Shown here: in pieces, positions 35,549-44,684 of the stretch
How the letters are laid out: each line of letters begins with the position of its first letter
How positions within the stretch are numbered: position 1 is the stretch's first letter
DNA from: CAZLFQ01 sp964558975
GTDB lineage: Bacteria > Pseudomonadota > Alphaproteobacteria > Rickettsiales > Midichloriaceae
Length of the DNA stretch: 64,000 bases
Assembly (NCBI GenBank): GCA_964558975.1
Contig: CAZLFQ010000001.1
Coordinates: 1 to 64,000, forward strand
Direction: 5' to 3'
Notes under the pieces: model-generated
What the model saw: only the letters and a program-made list of their open reading frames with translations
Told to the model about the DNA's origin: nothing
Database searches by the model: none
Made by a program: the position numbers and the translations under genes

Positions 35549-35863
35549 ATGAAAAAATTATTAATAGCGTCTTTAGCTTTACTTACTTTGTCTGCATGCA
35601 CACACCCAAAAGTTGAAGTTGATAAACTTCAAGATGGAACAATGTCATGTCATCAAATTTCAGCTGAGATAAGTGATCTTAGATCAATGAAAAGAGAAGT
35701 AGAAGGAAACAGAGGTATGTCTGGTCGTAACGTTGGTATGGCTCTTCTTTTCTGGCCTGGCATCATTGTTAACGAGATGAATGGTAGTGAATCAGAAAAA
35801 CTTATTTCTGAAAGAATGACTAAGCTTGTAGCACTAAGCAATAAAAAAGGTTGCGGCAATTAA
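35549..35863 (+). CDS. Small lipoprotein
   Basis: The protein has 104 residues. It has a lipoprotein signal peptide (MKKLLIASLALLTLSAC) with Cys at residue 17 as the lipid-anchored residue, so it is a client of Lgt and Lnt encoded in this window. The mature part is short and polar, with a glycine-rich hydrophobic patch ('VGMALLFWPGIIVNEM') and two further cysteines. The family is not recognised. ATG 35549 is chosen because of the signal peptide and AGGA 6 bases upstream; the open frame runs 76 codons further back without support. It has its own promoter and terminator. Confidence 0.85.
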   Translation: MKKLLIASLALLTLSACTHPKVEVDKLQDGTMSCHQISAEISDLRSMKREVEGNRGMSGRNVGMALLFWPGIIVNEMNGSESEKLISERMTKLVALSNKKGCGN

Positions 35864-35887
35864 GGTTTTGTAAAATTAATTGAGATT

Positions 35888-35915
35888 AAAGGAGATCATT
35901 TTGGTCTCCTTTTTT
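35888..35915 (+). terminator. Intrinsic terminator of the lipoprotein gene
   Basis: An 8-bp stem (AAAGGAGA at 35888-35895, TCTCCTTT at 35905-35912) and T run follow the lipoprotein gene. It overlaps the 3' end of the opposing glycosyltransferase gene, whose stop is at 35896-35898. Confidence 0.75.
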
Positions 35916-37110
35916 GTTTTTCATGCATTGCAAAAACTCTCTCCCATTGTTTTTCAAGAGTGAATTTTTTTATGAAAGTGCTATGTGCGCACTCCGCTTT
36001 TTTATTTGCTAGTTCAGGATTGGATTTTACAAGTTTAACAATTTTATCGATATCCATAACAACTTCAGTAGGTTCTTTTTGTGGATCTATATAATAAACA
36101 CAATCACCAAACTCCCTAATTACAAAAGGATTTTTATCGGATATTATAACTGCACCTGCTGCAGCTGCTTCAAAGATGCGTTTTGAGGGAATACCATGTT
36201 TGTTGTGGAAGTCAGTATGTAAAAGTAATGCGATCCCCGAGCTATTTATAGTGTTAACCAAGCTTGTTGCATCAAAAGAGATTGAGCCCTTGTATGAATT
36301 CTTTAAGAAATTCCAATTTTGTTTTCTGCCATAAACAGAATAATAATCTTTCTCATCAAGAAGCATGTGGATTTTTCTATAGTGATCAGACTGTCTGCGA
36401 CTATCCCAGTTTGATCCGCTATAAAAAAGGTTAAGTCTTTTGCTTGGAATATACAAAGTGCTAGGAACAGACGGAAAATAATTAAAAAGAAACTGCATAT
36501 TCATGTCTTTCTGAATATGTTTGAGTTTGCTTACAAAATTTTGTGCCCACTTTTCATTGTCCCCATATACAATAAAGCCATCGTAGCGATTTAGCCATTC
36601 CGTACCTTTCGGGTCAACTACTAGACCTGTTTCCATTTGTACAGACTCGTAATTACCAACATCAAGCACGCCATACTCTCTGTAATTTGTAGGCTCAAAT
36701 AACATGTTTGGACAATTGTAGAAGATGAAATCTGGAGCAATAAAATAGTTAACTATTTTCTGCAGGTTTGTAATATAGAATTCAAAAAAGCGAGTGTAAC
36801 GAGGTGAATTTGTAAACTCGAAAATATAGCAATCTGATCCTAAATTATTAATTGCTTGGCAGTTGTGAAACGTTTCTTGTTTTTCAGCTAATGAGTACTT
36901 TGAGGATATTAGTAGCACTTTATATTTTGGGTTTTTATCAGCAGAAGTTATTGCAGAATATTTATGGATACTAAAAAAGAAAAAGTAATGCACATAAAAA
37001 CCTATGCCTGTAATAATTAGTAGAATCAAAAGAAAATAATATTTATCTAAGCTTTTTTTCTTAGCCTTCACTTTTCCTATACCTACTATTTGTTGATATT
37101 GATGCTTCAT
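35896..37110 (-). CDS. Membrane-anchored glycosyltransferase-like protein, paralog 2
   Basis: The protein has 404 residues. One membrane helix lies near the N-terminus (about 26-50), followed by a soluble two-domain region. The C-terminal block 'GIPSKRIFEAAAAGAVIISD' and 'FVIREFGDCVYYI' match the sugar-nucleotide-binding half of family 1-type glycosyltransferases (Glyco_trans_1_2). The donor and acceptor are unknown; modification of an envelope glycan is likely. It overlaps the upstream paralog by 50 bases. A GTG at 37071, preceded by AGGAAAA, aligns with the start of the paralog and may be the true start. Confidence 0.75.
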   Translation of the reverse strand: MKHQYQQIVGIGKVKAKKKSLDKYYFLLILLIITGIGFYVHYFFFFSIHKYSAITSADKNPKYKVLLISSKYSLAEKQETFHNCQAINNLGSDCYIFEFTNSPRYTRFFEFYITNLQKIVNYFIAPDFIFYNCPNMLFEPTNYREYGVLDVGNYESVQMETGLVVDPKGTEWLNRYDGFIVYGDNEKWAQNFVSKLKHIQKDMNMQFLFNYFPSVPSTLYIPSKRLNLFYSGSNWDSRRQSDHYRKIHMLLDEKDYYSVYGRKQNWNFLKNSYKGSISFDATSLVNTINSSGIALLLHTDFHNKHGIPSKRIFEAAAAGAVIISDKNPFVIREFGDCVYYIDPQKEPTEVVMDIDKIVKLVKSNPELANKKAECAHSTFIKKFTLEKQWERVFAMHEKQKRRPK

Positions 37111-38236
37111 GCATCGTAAATACTCTGTCCCATTGTTTTTCTAAAGTGAATTTTTTTGTGAATACATTATGTGCGCAAGCTGCTTTTTTATTTGCTGACT
37201 CAGGATTAGATTTGATTCGTTGTACAATGTTATCGATATCCTTAACGACTTCAGTTGGTTCTTTTTGTGGATCTATATAATAAACACAATCACCAAACTC
37301 CCTAACTACAAAAGGATTCTTATCGGATATTATAACAGCCCCTGCTGCAGCTGCTTCAAAGATGCGTTTAGATGGAATACCATGTTTTATGTGATAATCA
37401 CTATGGAATAATAATGCAAATCCAGCTTTGTGGATTGTATTGATAAAACTATCAGCATCAAACTTTATTTCGCCTTTATAAGAATTTCCCAAGAATTGCC
37501 ATGAATCAGCACGCCCGTAAACTTCAAAATAGCTTTTTGTATCAAGTGTTCTAAATATTTCTTTAAAGTGTGCTGAGCTTCTTTTCTTATCCCAATTAGT
37601 GCCAGAGTAAAAAAGTTTTTCACGTTTGGAAGGTTCGAATTTAGTTTGTGGAACGGTGGGATAAAATGAGTAAAGTATATTATTCTTGTTGATAATAGAG
37701 ATCTCATTTAAGTTCGAAATTATTTTATCTGCCCATTCTTGATTGTCTCCATAGATAATAAAATTATCCGTAAGTTTAAGCCATTTTAGATTAATTGAAT
37801 CGAGGCTTTGGCTGTCTTCAATCTGAATTGATTCATGTTGCCCAACATCTAAAGTTACATAAACCGGATATTTGCTTTTCTCATACAGCATGTATGGAAA
37901 AGTATAAACTATCAAATCAGGTTTGATGTAGTCATTGACCTGTCTTTGAATAAACGCAAAATAATGTTCAAAAATCTTTGGTGTATTAAGTAAAACCCCA
38001 AATTGAAATATATAACAATCAGCCCCTAAGTTGTTTATAGCTTTGCAGTTATGAAATGCTTCTTGAAGTTCGCCATATATCTCTGAATTGGCTACAAGCA
38101 AAACTTTTTTGGGGTGACTGCCTGACGTTGGAAAGCTTGTAAGCTTAAAAGAAAATAAACTAATAAATGGTAGTAAAAAAAGGCACAATAATACTGCCAA
38201 AAAAAATGTATCTAAACTTTTTTTCTTTTTTTTCAT
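37061..38236 (-). CDS. Membrane-anchored glycosyltransferase-like protein, paralog 1
   Basis: The protein has 391 residues with the same layout as the next gene on this strand: a basic N-terminus (MKKKKKSLDTFFLAVLL), one membrane helix (about 9-32), then an N-terminal nucleotide-fold domain ('KKVLLVANSEIYGELQEAF') and the C-terminal 'GIPSKRIFEAAAAGAVIISD'. The last third is nearly identical between the paralogs in both DNA and protein, while the N-terminal halves differ clearly. It probably works on the same pathway as paralog 2 with a different acceptor. Confidence 0.75.
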   Translation of the reverse strand: MKKKKKSLDTFFLAVLLCLFLLPFISLFSFKLTSFPTSGSHPKKVLLVANSEIYGELQEAFHNCKAINNLGADCYIFQFGVLLNTPKIFEHYFAFIQRQVNDYIKPDLIVYTFPYMLYEKSKYPVYVTLDVGQHESIQIEDSQSLDSINLKWLKLTDNFIIYGDNQEWADKIISNLNEISIINKNNILYSFYPTVPQTKFEPSKREKLFYSGTNWDKKRSSAHFKEIFRTLDTKSYFEVYGRADSWQFLGNSYKGEIKFDADSFINTIHKAGFALLFHSDYHIKHGIPSKRIFEAAAAGAVIISDKNPFVVREFGDCVYYIDPQKEPTEVVKDIDNIVQRIKSNPESANKKAACAHNVFTKKFTLEKQWDRVFTMHEASISTNSRYRKSEG

Positions 38237-38385
38237 TTATATAAGTTTTCAAAGCATATTGAGTAAGTGATTTTAAAGGTGAAAATATAGGTGTCATTAA
38301 TTATTTTATGTTTTGGGTTAATAAAATATGCCAGTTGTTGTATTTTTTTACTAATTGAGTATTATGCTAAGCAAAGAAAATATGA

Positions 38386-39954
38386 ATGTTCCAGATGTCA
38401 GATATTAAAGAATTAGCCCTTAAGAGTAATGCATGGCCGTTTCAAGAGGCGAGGGCGATCTTAAAAAAAATTAATAACAAACTACCTGCTAAAGGCTATG
38501 TGCTGTTTGAAACAGGCTACGGCCCATCGGGTTTGCCACATATAGGTACTTTTGGAGAAGTGGTGCGTACTACAATGGTTCGTAGAGCCTTTGAGCTGAT
38601 ATCAGACATGCCAACAAGGCTTTTCTGCTTTTCTGATGATATGGACGGGATGCGTAAAATTCCTGACACAATTCCTAATAAAGAAGAATACAAGCAATAT
38701 ATGGACTTACCTCTGACATCGATTCCTGATCCATTTGGAACGCATGAAAGCTTTGGTCATAATATGAACTCAAGATTGAGAGCATTTCTAGATACATTTG
38801 GTTTCCAATATGAATTTTTCAGTGCGACAGAGTGTTATAAAAACGGCATGCTTAATGAATATTTAAATAAAGCACTTGAGAAGTATGATGAGATTATGGA
38901 TGTTATGATCCCAACCCTAGGTGAAGAAAGGCAAAAAACATATAGCCCATTTTTGCCAGTTGATCCTGATACTGGACGAGTACTACAAGTGCCAATGTTG
39001 GAAGTAGATAAAAAAAATCACACAATCACTTTTGAAACTCCGAGTGGTAAAAGAGTTACTACTGAAGTAACGAATGGTAAAACTAAAATGCAGTGGAAGC
39101 CAGATTTTGGCATGCGTTGGGCAGCCCTAGATGTTGATTTTGAAACATATGGGAAAGACCATTTGGTGAATGGACCTATTTATACAAAGATTTGCAATAT
39201 CATTGGTGGCAAAGGACCGCACCAATTTTTCTATGAGTTATTCTTAGATGAGAATGGCCAAAAAATTTCAAAATCAAAGGGCAATGGTTTGACCATTGAT
39301 GAATGGTTACGCTATGCGCCCCAAGAAAGTTTGGCATATTATATGTATCTTTCTCCTCAGCGTGCTAAGAAATTATACTTTGACGTCATTCCGAAATCTG
39401 TTGATGAATATATCCAGTATTGGAAGTCATATGAATCACTGGATTTAGCTAAGAAATTGGATAACCCGCTTTACCACATTCATAACGGTAACCCACCTGC
39501 GTTGCAGCCAGTTATCAGCTTTGCGTTATTATTGAATCTAGTAAGTGCATGTAATTCGGCAGATCAGCACGTGATTTGGGGATATATCAAACACATGTTA
39601 CCTGACAGCACACCTGAAAACTCGCCGTTTTTAAATACTCTAGTTGAAAAAGCTATCAATTATTACCATGATTTTGTAAAGCCAAATAAGAAGTTTAGGC
39701 CAGCGACAGATAAAGAAAAAACAGCGTTAGAAAAATTAGTTGGCGTGCTTTCAAGCTTGGATATAAAAACTCCAGCTGAAGAAATTCAGAATCATGTTTA
39801 TGCAATCGCTAAAGAGTTTGAATTCGATCAGAAAGATTGGTTCAAAGCTCTTTATGAAGTGTTATTAGGCGCAGAGCAGGGGCCACGTTTCGGCTCGTTC
39901 GTTGCGCTTTATGGCGTTAAAGAAACTGTTGAATTAATTAAAAGTAAAATTTAA
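38386..39954 (+). CDS. lysK: Lysyl-tRNA synthetase, class I (archaeal type)
   Basis: The protein has 522 residues. It charges tRNA-Lys with lysine. It has class I signatures, HIGH as 'GPSGLPHIGTFGEV' (PHIGT at 51-55) and KMSKS as 'KISKSKGNG' (293-297), rather than the class II fold of most bacteria. This form is standard in alphaproteobacteria, including Rickettsiales. A second ATG at 38395 is possible. A tRNA-Lys gene lies at 56.9 kb. prfA starts 10 bases downstream, so the two translation genes are co-transcribed. Confidence 0.94.
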   Translation: MFQMSDIKELALKSNAWPFQEARAILKKINNKLPAKGYVLFETGYGPSGLPHIGTFGEVVRTTMVRRAFELISDMPTRLFCFSDDMDGMRKIPDTIPNKEEYKQYMDLPLTSIPDPFGTHESFGHNMNSRLRAFLDTFGFQYEFFSATECYKNGMLNEYLNKALEKYDEIMDVMIPTLGEERQKTYSPFLPVDPDTGRVLQVPMLEVDKKNHTITFETPSGKRVTTEVTNGKTKMQWKPDFGMRWAALDVDFETYGKDHLVNGPIYTKICNIIGGKGPHQFFYELFLDENGQKISKSKGNGLTIDEWLRYAPQESLAYYMYLSPQRAKKLYFDVIPKSVDEYIQYWKSYESLDLAKKLDNPLYHIHNGNPPALQPVISFALLLNLVSACNSADQHVIWGYIKHMLPDSTPENSPFLNTLVEKAINYYHDFVKPNKKFRPATDKEKTALEKLVGVLSSLDIKTPAEEIQNHVYAIAKEFEFDQKDWFKALYEVLLGAEQGPRFGSFVALYGVKETVELIKSKI

Positions 39955-39963
39955 GGAATATAA

Positions 39964-41046
39964 ATGTCTTTTGAAGCGAAGTTAGACAAGATAATTGCAA
40001 AGCATGGTGCGTTGAATGATAAGATGATGGATCCGTCATCTATGAACTCACAAGAGTATGCAAAAGTTGCAAAGGAACATTCGGATTTATCGTCGATTGT
40101 GAAGCTTGCTCATGAATACAAAAAAGCGAAACAAGACCTTGCCGACTCTACAGCACTACTGACTGATCCAAATGCTGATGCCGAAATGAAAGCCTTTGCG
40201 GAAGAGGAGGTTACGACCCTAAAGCAGACTTTGGAAAAACTCGATCACGATATTAAAATTGCTTTGCTGCCAAAAGATGATGCCGATGCAAAAAACGCTA
40301 TTCTTGAAATTCGTGCAGGGACGGGTGGTGAAGAGGCTGCATTGTTTGCCGCAAATTTATTTAGAATGTATCAGAGATATTCAGAACGTATGGGATGGAA
40401 GTTTGAATTACTCTCAAAGTCCGATACTGGCTTGGACGGCTTTAAAGATGCATCAGCTATTATTTCGGGCAAGGATGTATTCTCAAAATTAAAGTTTGAA
40501 TCTGGCGTGCATCGTGTGCAACGTGTTCCAGAAACAGAGTCAAGTGGGCGTATTCATACCTCTGCTGCAACAGTAGCAGTGCTACCTGAAGCTGAAGAAG
40601 TTGATATTCAAATTAATGAGAGCGATATACGTGTAGATGTATTCCGTGCCAGTGGTGCAGGTGGGCAGCACGTTAATACTACGGAAAGTGCTGTACGTAT
40701 TACCCATCTACCTACAGGAGTTGTTGTAAGTATTCAGGATGAAAAGTCTCAGCATAAAAATAAAGCCAAAGCAATGAAACTCCTGCGCTCTAGGGTTTAT
40801 GAAGCTGAACGAGAAAAGAAAGATAAAGAACGCTCTTCTATGCGAAAAGGTATGATTGGCAGTGGTGATAGGTCTGAGCGTATTCGTACTTATAACTATC
40901 CGCAGAGCAGGGTGACTGATCATAGAATTAACGTCACGCTATATAATCTGAATATGTTTATTAATGAGGGCGAAATTGATGAAATCATTAGCGCGCTTAT
41001 AACTCAAGACCAAGCAGATAAGCTTTCGGAGGTATCTGAGGATTGA
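39964..41046 (+). CDS. prfA: Peptide chain release factor 1
   Basis: The protein has 360 residues, a normal length. It reads UAA and UAG and triggers peptide release. The catalytic GGQ is in 'GAGGQHVNT' (about 233-236), and the RF1-type region 'SSGRIHTSAATVAVLPEAEE' is present. The codon-reading tripeptide position reads PET ('VQRVPETES') where E. coli has PAT. TAAGGA overlapping the lysK stop is the ribosome site. The usual partner prmC does not follow. Confidence 0.95.
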   Translation: MSFEAKLDKIIAKHGALNDKMMDPSSMNSQEYAKVAKEHSDLSSIVKLAHEYKKAKQDLADSTALLTDPNADAEMKAFAEEEVTTLKQTLEKLDHDIKIALLPKDDADAKNAILEIRAGTGGEEAALFAANLFRMYQRYSERMGWKFELLSKSDTGLDGFKDASAIISGKDVFSKLKFESGVHRVQRVPETESSGRIHTSAATVAVLPEAEEVDIQINESDIRVDVFRASGAGGQHVNTTESAVRITHLPTGVVVSIQDEKSQHKNKAKAMKLLRSRVYEAEREKKDKERSSMRKGMIGSGDRSERIRTYNYPQSRVTDHRINVTLYNLNMFINEGEIDEIISALITQDQADKLSEVSED

Positions 41047-41164
41047 TTTGAAAAAACAATGCTTTAGATGCGTAATTTAATAAATATTTAACATTACTTT
41101 TGTTCTAAGCCACAGTTAGGCATGTTATAAGGCTTCCGTAACTTAATATTATGGTAAGTATTAT

Positions 41165-43786
41165 ATGAAGAACGAATTACAGAAGAATTTGCTAGGGCAA
41201 ATTCAAACGGGTGTGAAGCTTAAGAAAGTTGTCGAGCAAAAAAAAGTAATTAGTCAGGAAGAAGAATTGAAGCTTGCTTTGGCAAGAGCTGCACAAGGTG
41301 GTAAACCAAGTGATATTAAGCAAGATGCAGATAAATTAAAAGAGACGCCAGAAGAAAGAATTAACAGGTTGTTGAACGAAATTATAACTGCTGAAGTTCA
41401 GTTGGAATCTTTAAGTAAATTAACTAATGAAGATCTGTCTAAAAAAGCTTTAGAAAAAGCAGAATTGCGTCTTGAACAAGATAACAAGCTAAAAGCTCAA
41501 GCTAAGGAAACTTTAAGCAATTATGAAGTTGCTTTAAAAACTCTGAATTCTACGTATGCTGCGCTAAGGAACGATTTTCTAGGCGAAGGTTACGACATTA
41601 ACGAAGAAATTTCAGAAGAAAAACTAGCTGCAAAACCTAAGCATGCTGATTTGCTTAAAGATGTTTTGAAAAAAATGCAAGAGATCAAAACCATAATTGG
41701 TGATCTTAAAAATTTTGTTAAAAACGATGCATCTGTTTCAAATCAAAAAAAACCAATAATTAATGAAAAAGCAAAGCTTCAAAAAGAGTTGAATTCTAAA
41801 AAGTCTGAAATTGAAAAAGCTATTCGTATTAAAAATAAGGCAGAAAAAGGTTCAGATGTATCAGCTGAATATAATGAACTCTATTTAAAGGCAAAAGAAG
41901 CGCGCCAAAAGAAAAAGTTCGTTGTGAAAAAAAACAATTTAAATGTTGGTAAAAATGCCTCACGTTTAGATACTATGCTTGCTAAAGTTGATGACCACAT
42001 ATTCGAATGTGCAGAATTAAAAGAAAGAGCTAAGCAACTTTTACCTGATGTGCAACTAGCGGCAGTAACTGCTGATGTTTCTGCTTTTGAAGCAACTATA
42101 GCAAAGCTTCAAAGAGAGCTTCAAGAAGTGAGAGTGCAATTAGCTGCTCGTCATCAGGAATCTTCGTCTTCTACTTCAACGTCTACTGTTGAAACTGAAT
42201 TACAAAAAAGACAGGCGAATCTCGAAAAGTCACTCAGAGTTTTTGATAGTGTAGAAGACGAAAATGCACATGAGAACCTTGCAGTATTATTAGCAAAACT
42301 TAACGAGGCTGAAGATTTTAGATTAGCAGCGCAAGAACTTGATAATGAAGTGAGAGTTTTAAGGGTAAAAAATGTAACTCTACAAAAAGAGCTAGAAACT
42401 TTGAGAGCAAGTTTAACACCAGATTTTTCTGCAAGTGTTCAAAGTAATTTGGCATATTGGAAATATGAATCGCATCAATTAAAAAAAGAAAAAGAGGCTC
42501 AAGCAGATGAATTAGAAAAAGTTAAAAAACAGTTAAGCTCTTTACGGGGTTTATTAGAAATTGATTCAGTTCAAAATATTGAAAGATTGAAGGTAGAAAA
42601 TGATCAACTAAAAGCTGAAATTGAGCATTTGCAAAAGCTAAAAGAAGCTGAAGATTTTAGATTAGCAGCGCAAAGACTTGAAAACGATGCAAGAAAGTTA
42701 AAAGACGAAAACACCCACTTACTTGCTGAGCTTGAACGTCAAAGACAAGAGGCCGCAGAAGCAGCTAAAAAAGTGGTTAGTACACAAGCGTTAGAACAAG
42801 AAAACGTCCGCTTATCTTCTGAGCTTACGCGTATAAGGGATCTTGCATATAATAATGCTGCCAATAATTTTGAATTAAATCAGAAAAAAAGTAGTTTAGA
42901 AGAACGCTTGGATGGCTTAAATAAAACTAATGGGCAATTACAAGCTCAAGTTAGAGATTTGGAGAATAAACTAAGCGAAACTATTCTCTCGAAATTAATA
43001 AAGAAAGTTCAAGCAGCGCGTAAGTATGCATCAACTTCTCTATCTAATTCTAGAGAGTTTTTAAACTCCTCTCCTTTTGTACATTCTGTTGTTGCAACTG
43101 GGGCGATAGTCACTGCTGCAAACATGGTATTTAGAGTATTAAAGCCAGAGTATGCATTATTAAGTCAATATAGAGTATATGATAGGAGCTTGGCACAATT
43201 AGCCATAGCATCTTATGCATTCGGTTCAAATTTATTTGCTTGTTATAATCTTGCTGGCGTAAGGAATTCCAACGAGCAAATGGCCGCAACGATTCTAGCA
43301 GAGTTATCTGCTGTTGCATTAAATACGGTTGCTGGTGCAGCTTTAGGTTTATCTTGGGCAAATACAACCCTGATTGGCGCTACGACGTCTTTAGCTGCTT
43401 ATGCAATGGGAACTCAAGACAGATGTTATGGAGAGTATAAAATGTCAATTTCTGATGCGGTTTTATTTGCTGCTTGCGGTTTGTCACTCGTAGATATGTT
43501 ATCTCGTCTGACAACAGGTACATTTGGTCCGTTATCGCAATACGGAATGTTTGCAGCTGGTATTGTGCCAATGGCTTGTGCAGCTCAAAACTTCTTTGGC
43601 AAAGAGTTGTACAATAGTAAAACATTTGGTGACCAAGTACTTGTATTGACTTTTTCAGCGCTTGCAACAGCTGCAACTACAGCTGTATTAACATACTTCG
43701 AGAAAGTGCAACCTATTGTAACTCTTGGAGCAAGCGTCGCTCTGGTAGGATTGAGCTATGCTAGAGAAGCTCACTCTAGAGGGTAA
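41165..43786 (+). CDS. Coiled-coil membrane protein with N-terminal WH2-like actin-binding motif
   Basis: The protein has 873 residues and is not a recognised family. Residues 8-27 (NLLGQIQTGVKLKKVVEQKK) fit the WH2 consensus LLxxIxxGxxLKKV at every key position; WH2 motifs bind actin monomers. A long charged coiled coil spans about 50-630 with two related units ('EAEDFRLAAQELDNEVRVL' and 'EAEDFRLAAQRLENDARKL'). The last 230 residues hold about seven hydrophobic segments, such as 'VHSVVATGAIVTAANMVFRV' and 'VTLGASVALVGLSYA'. It could be membrane anchored, with the N-terminus reaching host actin, if it is exported. A strong hairpin follows. The gene is certain; the function is inferred. Confidence 0.75.
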   Translation: MKNELQKNLLGQIQTGVKLKKVVEQKKVISQEEELKLALARAAQGGKPSDIKQDADKLKETPEERINRLLNEIITAEVQLESLSKLTNEDLSKKALEKAELRLEQDNKLKAQAKETLSNYEVALKTLNSTYAALRNDFLGEGYDINEEISEEKLAAKPKHADLLKDVLKKMQEIKTIIGDLKNFVKNDASVSNQKKPIINEKAKLQKELNSKKSEIEKAIRIKNKAEKGSDVSAEYNELYLKAKEARQKKKFVVKKNNLNVGKNASRLDTMLAKVDDHIFECAELKERAKQLLPDVQLAAVTADVSAFEATIAKLQRELQEVRVQLAARHQESSSSTSTSTVETELQKRQANLEKSLRVFDSVEDENAHENLAVLLAKLNEAEDFRLAAQELDNEVRVLRVKNVTLQKELETLRASLTPDFSASVQSNLAYWKYESHQLKKEKEAQADELEKVKKQLSSLRGLLEIDSVQNIERLKVENDQLKAEIEHLQKLKEAEDFRLAAQRLENDARKLKDENTHLLAELERQRQEAAEAAKKVVSTQALEQENVRLSSELTRIRDLAYNNAANNFELNQKKSSLEERLDGLNKTNGQLQAQVRDLENKLSETILSKLIKKVQAARKYASTSLSNSREFLNSSPFVHSVVATGAIVTAANMVFRVLKPEYALLSQYRVYDRSLAQLAIASYAFGSNLFACYNLAGVRNSNEQMAATILAELSAVALNTVAGAALGLSWANTTLIGATTSLAAYAMGTQDRCYGEYKMSISDAVLFAACGLSLVDMLSRLTTGTFGPLSQYGMFAAGIVPMACAAQNFFGKELYNSKTFGDQVLVLTFSALATAATTAVLTYFEKVQPIVTLGASVALVGLSYAREAHSRG
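42308..42334. repeat. 27-bp exact repeat inside the coiled-coil gene, copy 1
   Basis: Identical to 42647-42673, in frame (offset 339 bases, 113 codons). It encodes AEDFRLAAQ, suggesting a coiled-coil unit duplicated within the gene. Confidence 0.8.
42647..42673. repeat. 27-bp exact repeat inside the coiled-coil gene, copy 2
   Basis: Partner of 42308-42334. Similarity continues at the protein level for about 30 residues beyond the exact match. Confidence 0.8.
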
Positions 43787-43798
43787 TATCAAAATTTA

Positions 43799-43830
43799 AG
43801 AAAAGAGGGGGAATTACCCCCCTCTTTTCT
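43799..43830. terminator. Strong hairpin after the coiled-coil gene
   Basis: The stem is 13 bp long: AGAAAAGAGGGGG (43799-43811) pairs with the CCCCC-CTCTTTTCT arm ending at 43830 (one extra C), with a 5-nt AATTA loop. It lies 12 bases after the stop. The T-rich part is inside the 3' arm and there is no long T tail, but the stem is very stable. Confidence 0.65.
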
Positions 43831-43936
43831 ACCATTTAAATGCACTTCGGTTTTAATTTTGCGATATGTCTATGGTTCTAATGCAATATAAATATAAACA
43901 AATACTAAAATTACACCCAGAAGTACACAAAAGGGC

Positions 43937-43964
43937 TTGCACTTTCCCAATAATTTTGTACAAT
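43937..43964 (+). promoter_or_regulatory. Promoter of the rpsF-rpsR-rplI operon
   Basis: TTGCAC (43937-43942), a 16-base spacer and TACAAT (43959-43964), 36 bases before the rpsF start. Confidence 0.55.
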
Positions 43965-44000
43965 GCCTACACTTATAATTGTATATAAATTGGAGAATTA

Positions 44001-44366
44001 ATGGCATTTTACGAGTGTACATTTATCGCAAGACAAGACATTCCTGCTCAGGACGTTCATAAGCTTGCAGATAAGTTTGTGGATCTTTTCAAAGGCTTAG
44101 GGGCACAAATCCTTAAAAAAGAGTACTGGGGACTTCGCAGTCTTGCTTATATTATTAAGAAGAATAAGAAAGGGCACTATGTAATGTTAGGTGTAAGTTC
44201 TGACGCTAAGGCTATAAAAGAATTCGAGCGTAACTGTAAGATCAACGAAGATATCTTGAAATATCTTTCTATCAAAGTTGATAAAATAGATGATGCTGCT
44301 TCTCCAATGATGCAAGCACCTGCTAAAGCTACTCCAGGGCTTGGCGCTAACGAAGAAGTAATGTAA
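44001..44366 (+). CDS. rpsF: 30S ribosomal protein S6
   Basis: The protein has 121 residues and pairs with S18 in the 30S platform. The N-terminus 'AFYECTFIARQDIPAQDVHK' and the core 'YWGLRSLAYIIKKNKKGHYV' are typical. GGAG lies upstream of the ATG. It is the first gene of the conserved S6-S18-L9 operon. Confidence 0.95.
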   Translation: MAFYECTFIARQDIPAQDVHKLADKFVDLFKGLGAQILKKEYWGLRSLAYIIKKNKKGHYVMLGVSSDAKAIKEFERNCKINEDILKYLSIKVDKIDDAASPMMQAPAKATPGLGANEEVM

Positions 44367-44381
44367 TTTAAAGAGATTTAT

Positions 44382-44663
44382 ATGATGGAAGATTCAAATA
44401 ATTACCATGGTTCGCTAATACCGAATTCAGTACTGTTTAACAGAAAATCGTCTTCAAGAGGTGGAAGCAGATGTCCTTTATCTGGAAAAGACGCTCCACA
44501 GATTGATTATAAGAATATAGTGTTGTTGTCTCAGTATGTTTCTAAAAGAGGAAGAATTCTGCCAGGCAGAATAACAAACGTATGTGCAAGAAAGCAACGT
44601 GAGCTTAAAAAAGCTATTAATATCGCAAGAACTCTTGCGTTATTACCTTTCGCTGCGGCGTAA
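44382..44663 (+). CDS. rpsR: 30S ribosomal protein S18
   Basis: The protein has 93 residues. The core 'IDYKNIVLLSQYVSKRGRIL' and 'ARKQRELKKAINIARTLALL' are diagnostic. A short N-terminal extension of about 20 residues is present. It lies 15 bases after rpsF. Confidence 0.95.
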   Translation: MMEDSNNYHGSLIPNSVLFNRKSSSRGGSRCPLSGKDAPQIDYKNIVLLSQYVSKRGRILPGRITNVCARKQRELKKAINIARTLALLPFAAA

Positions 44664-44684
44664 TAATTATCAGTGAGAAATTAA

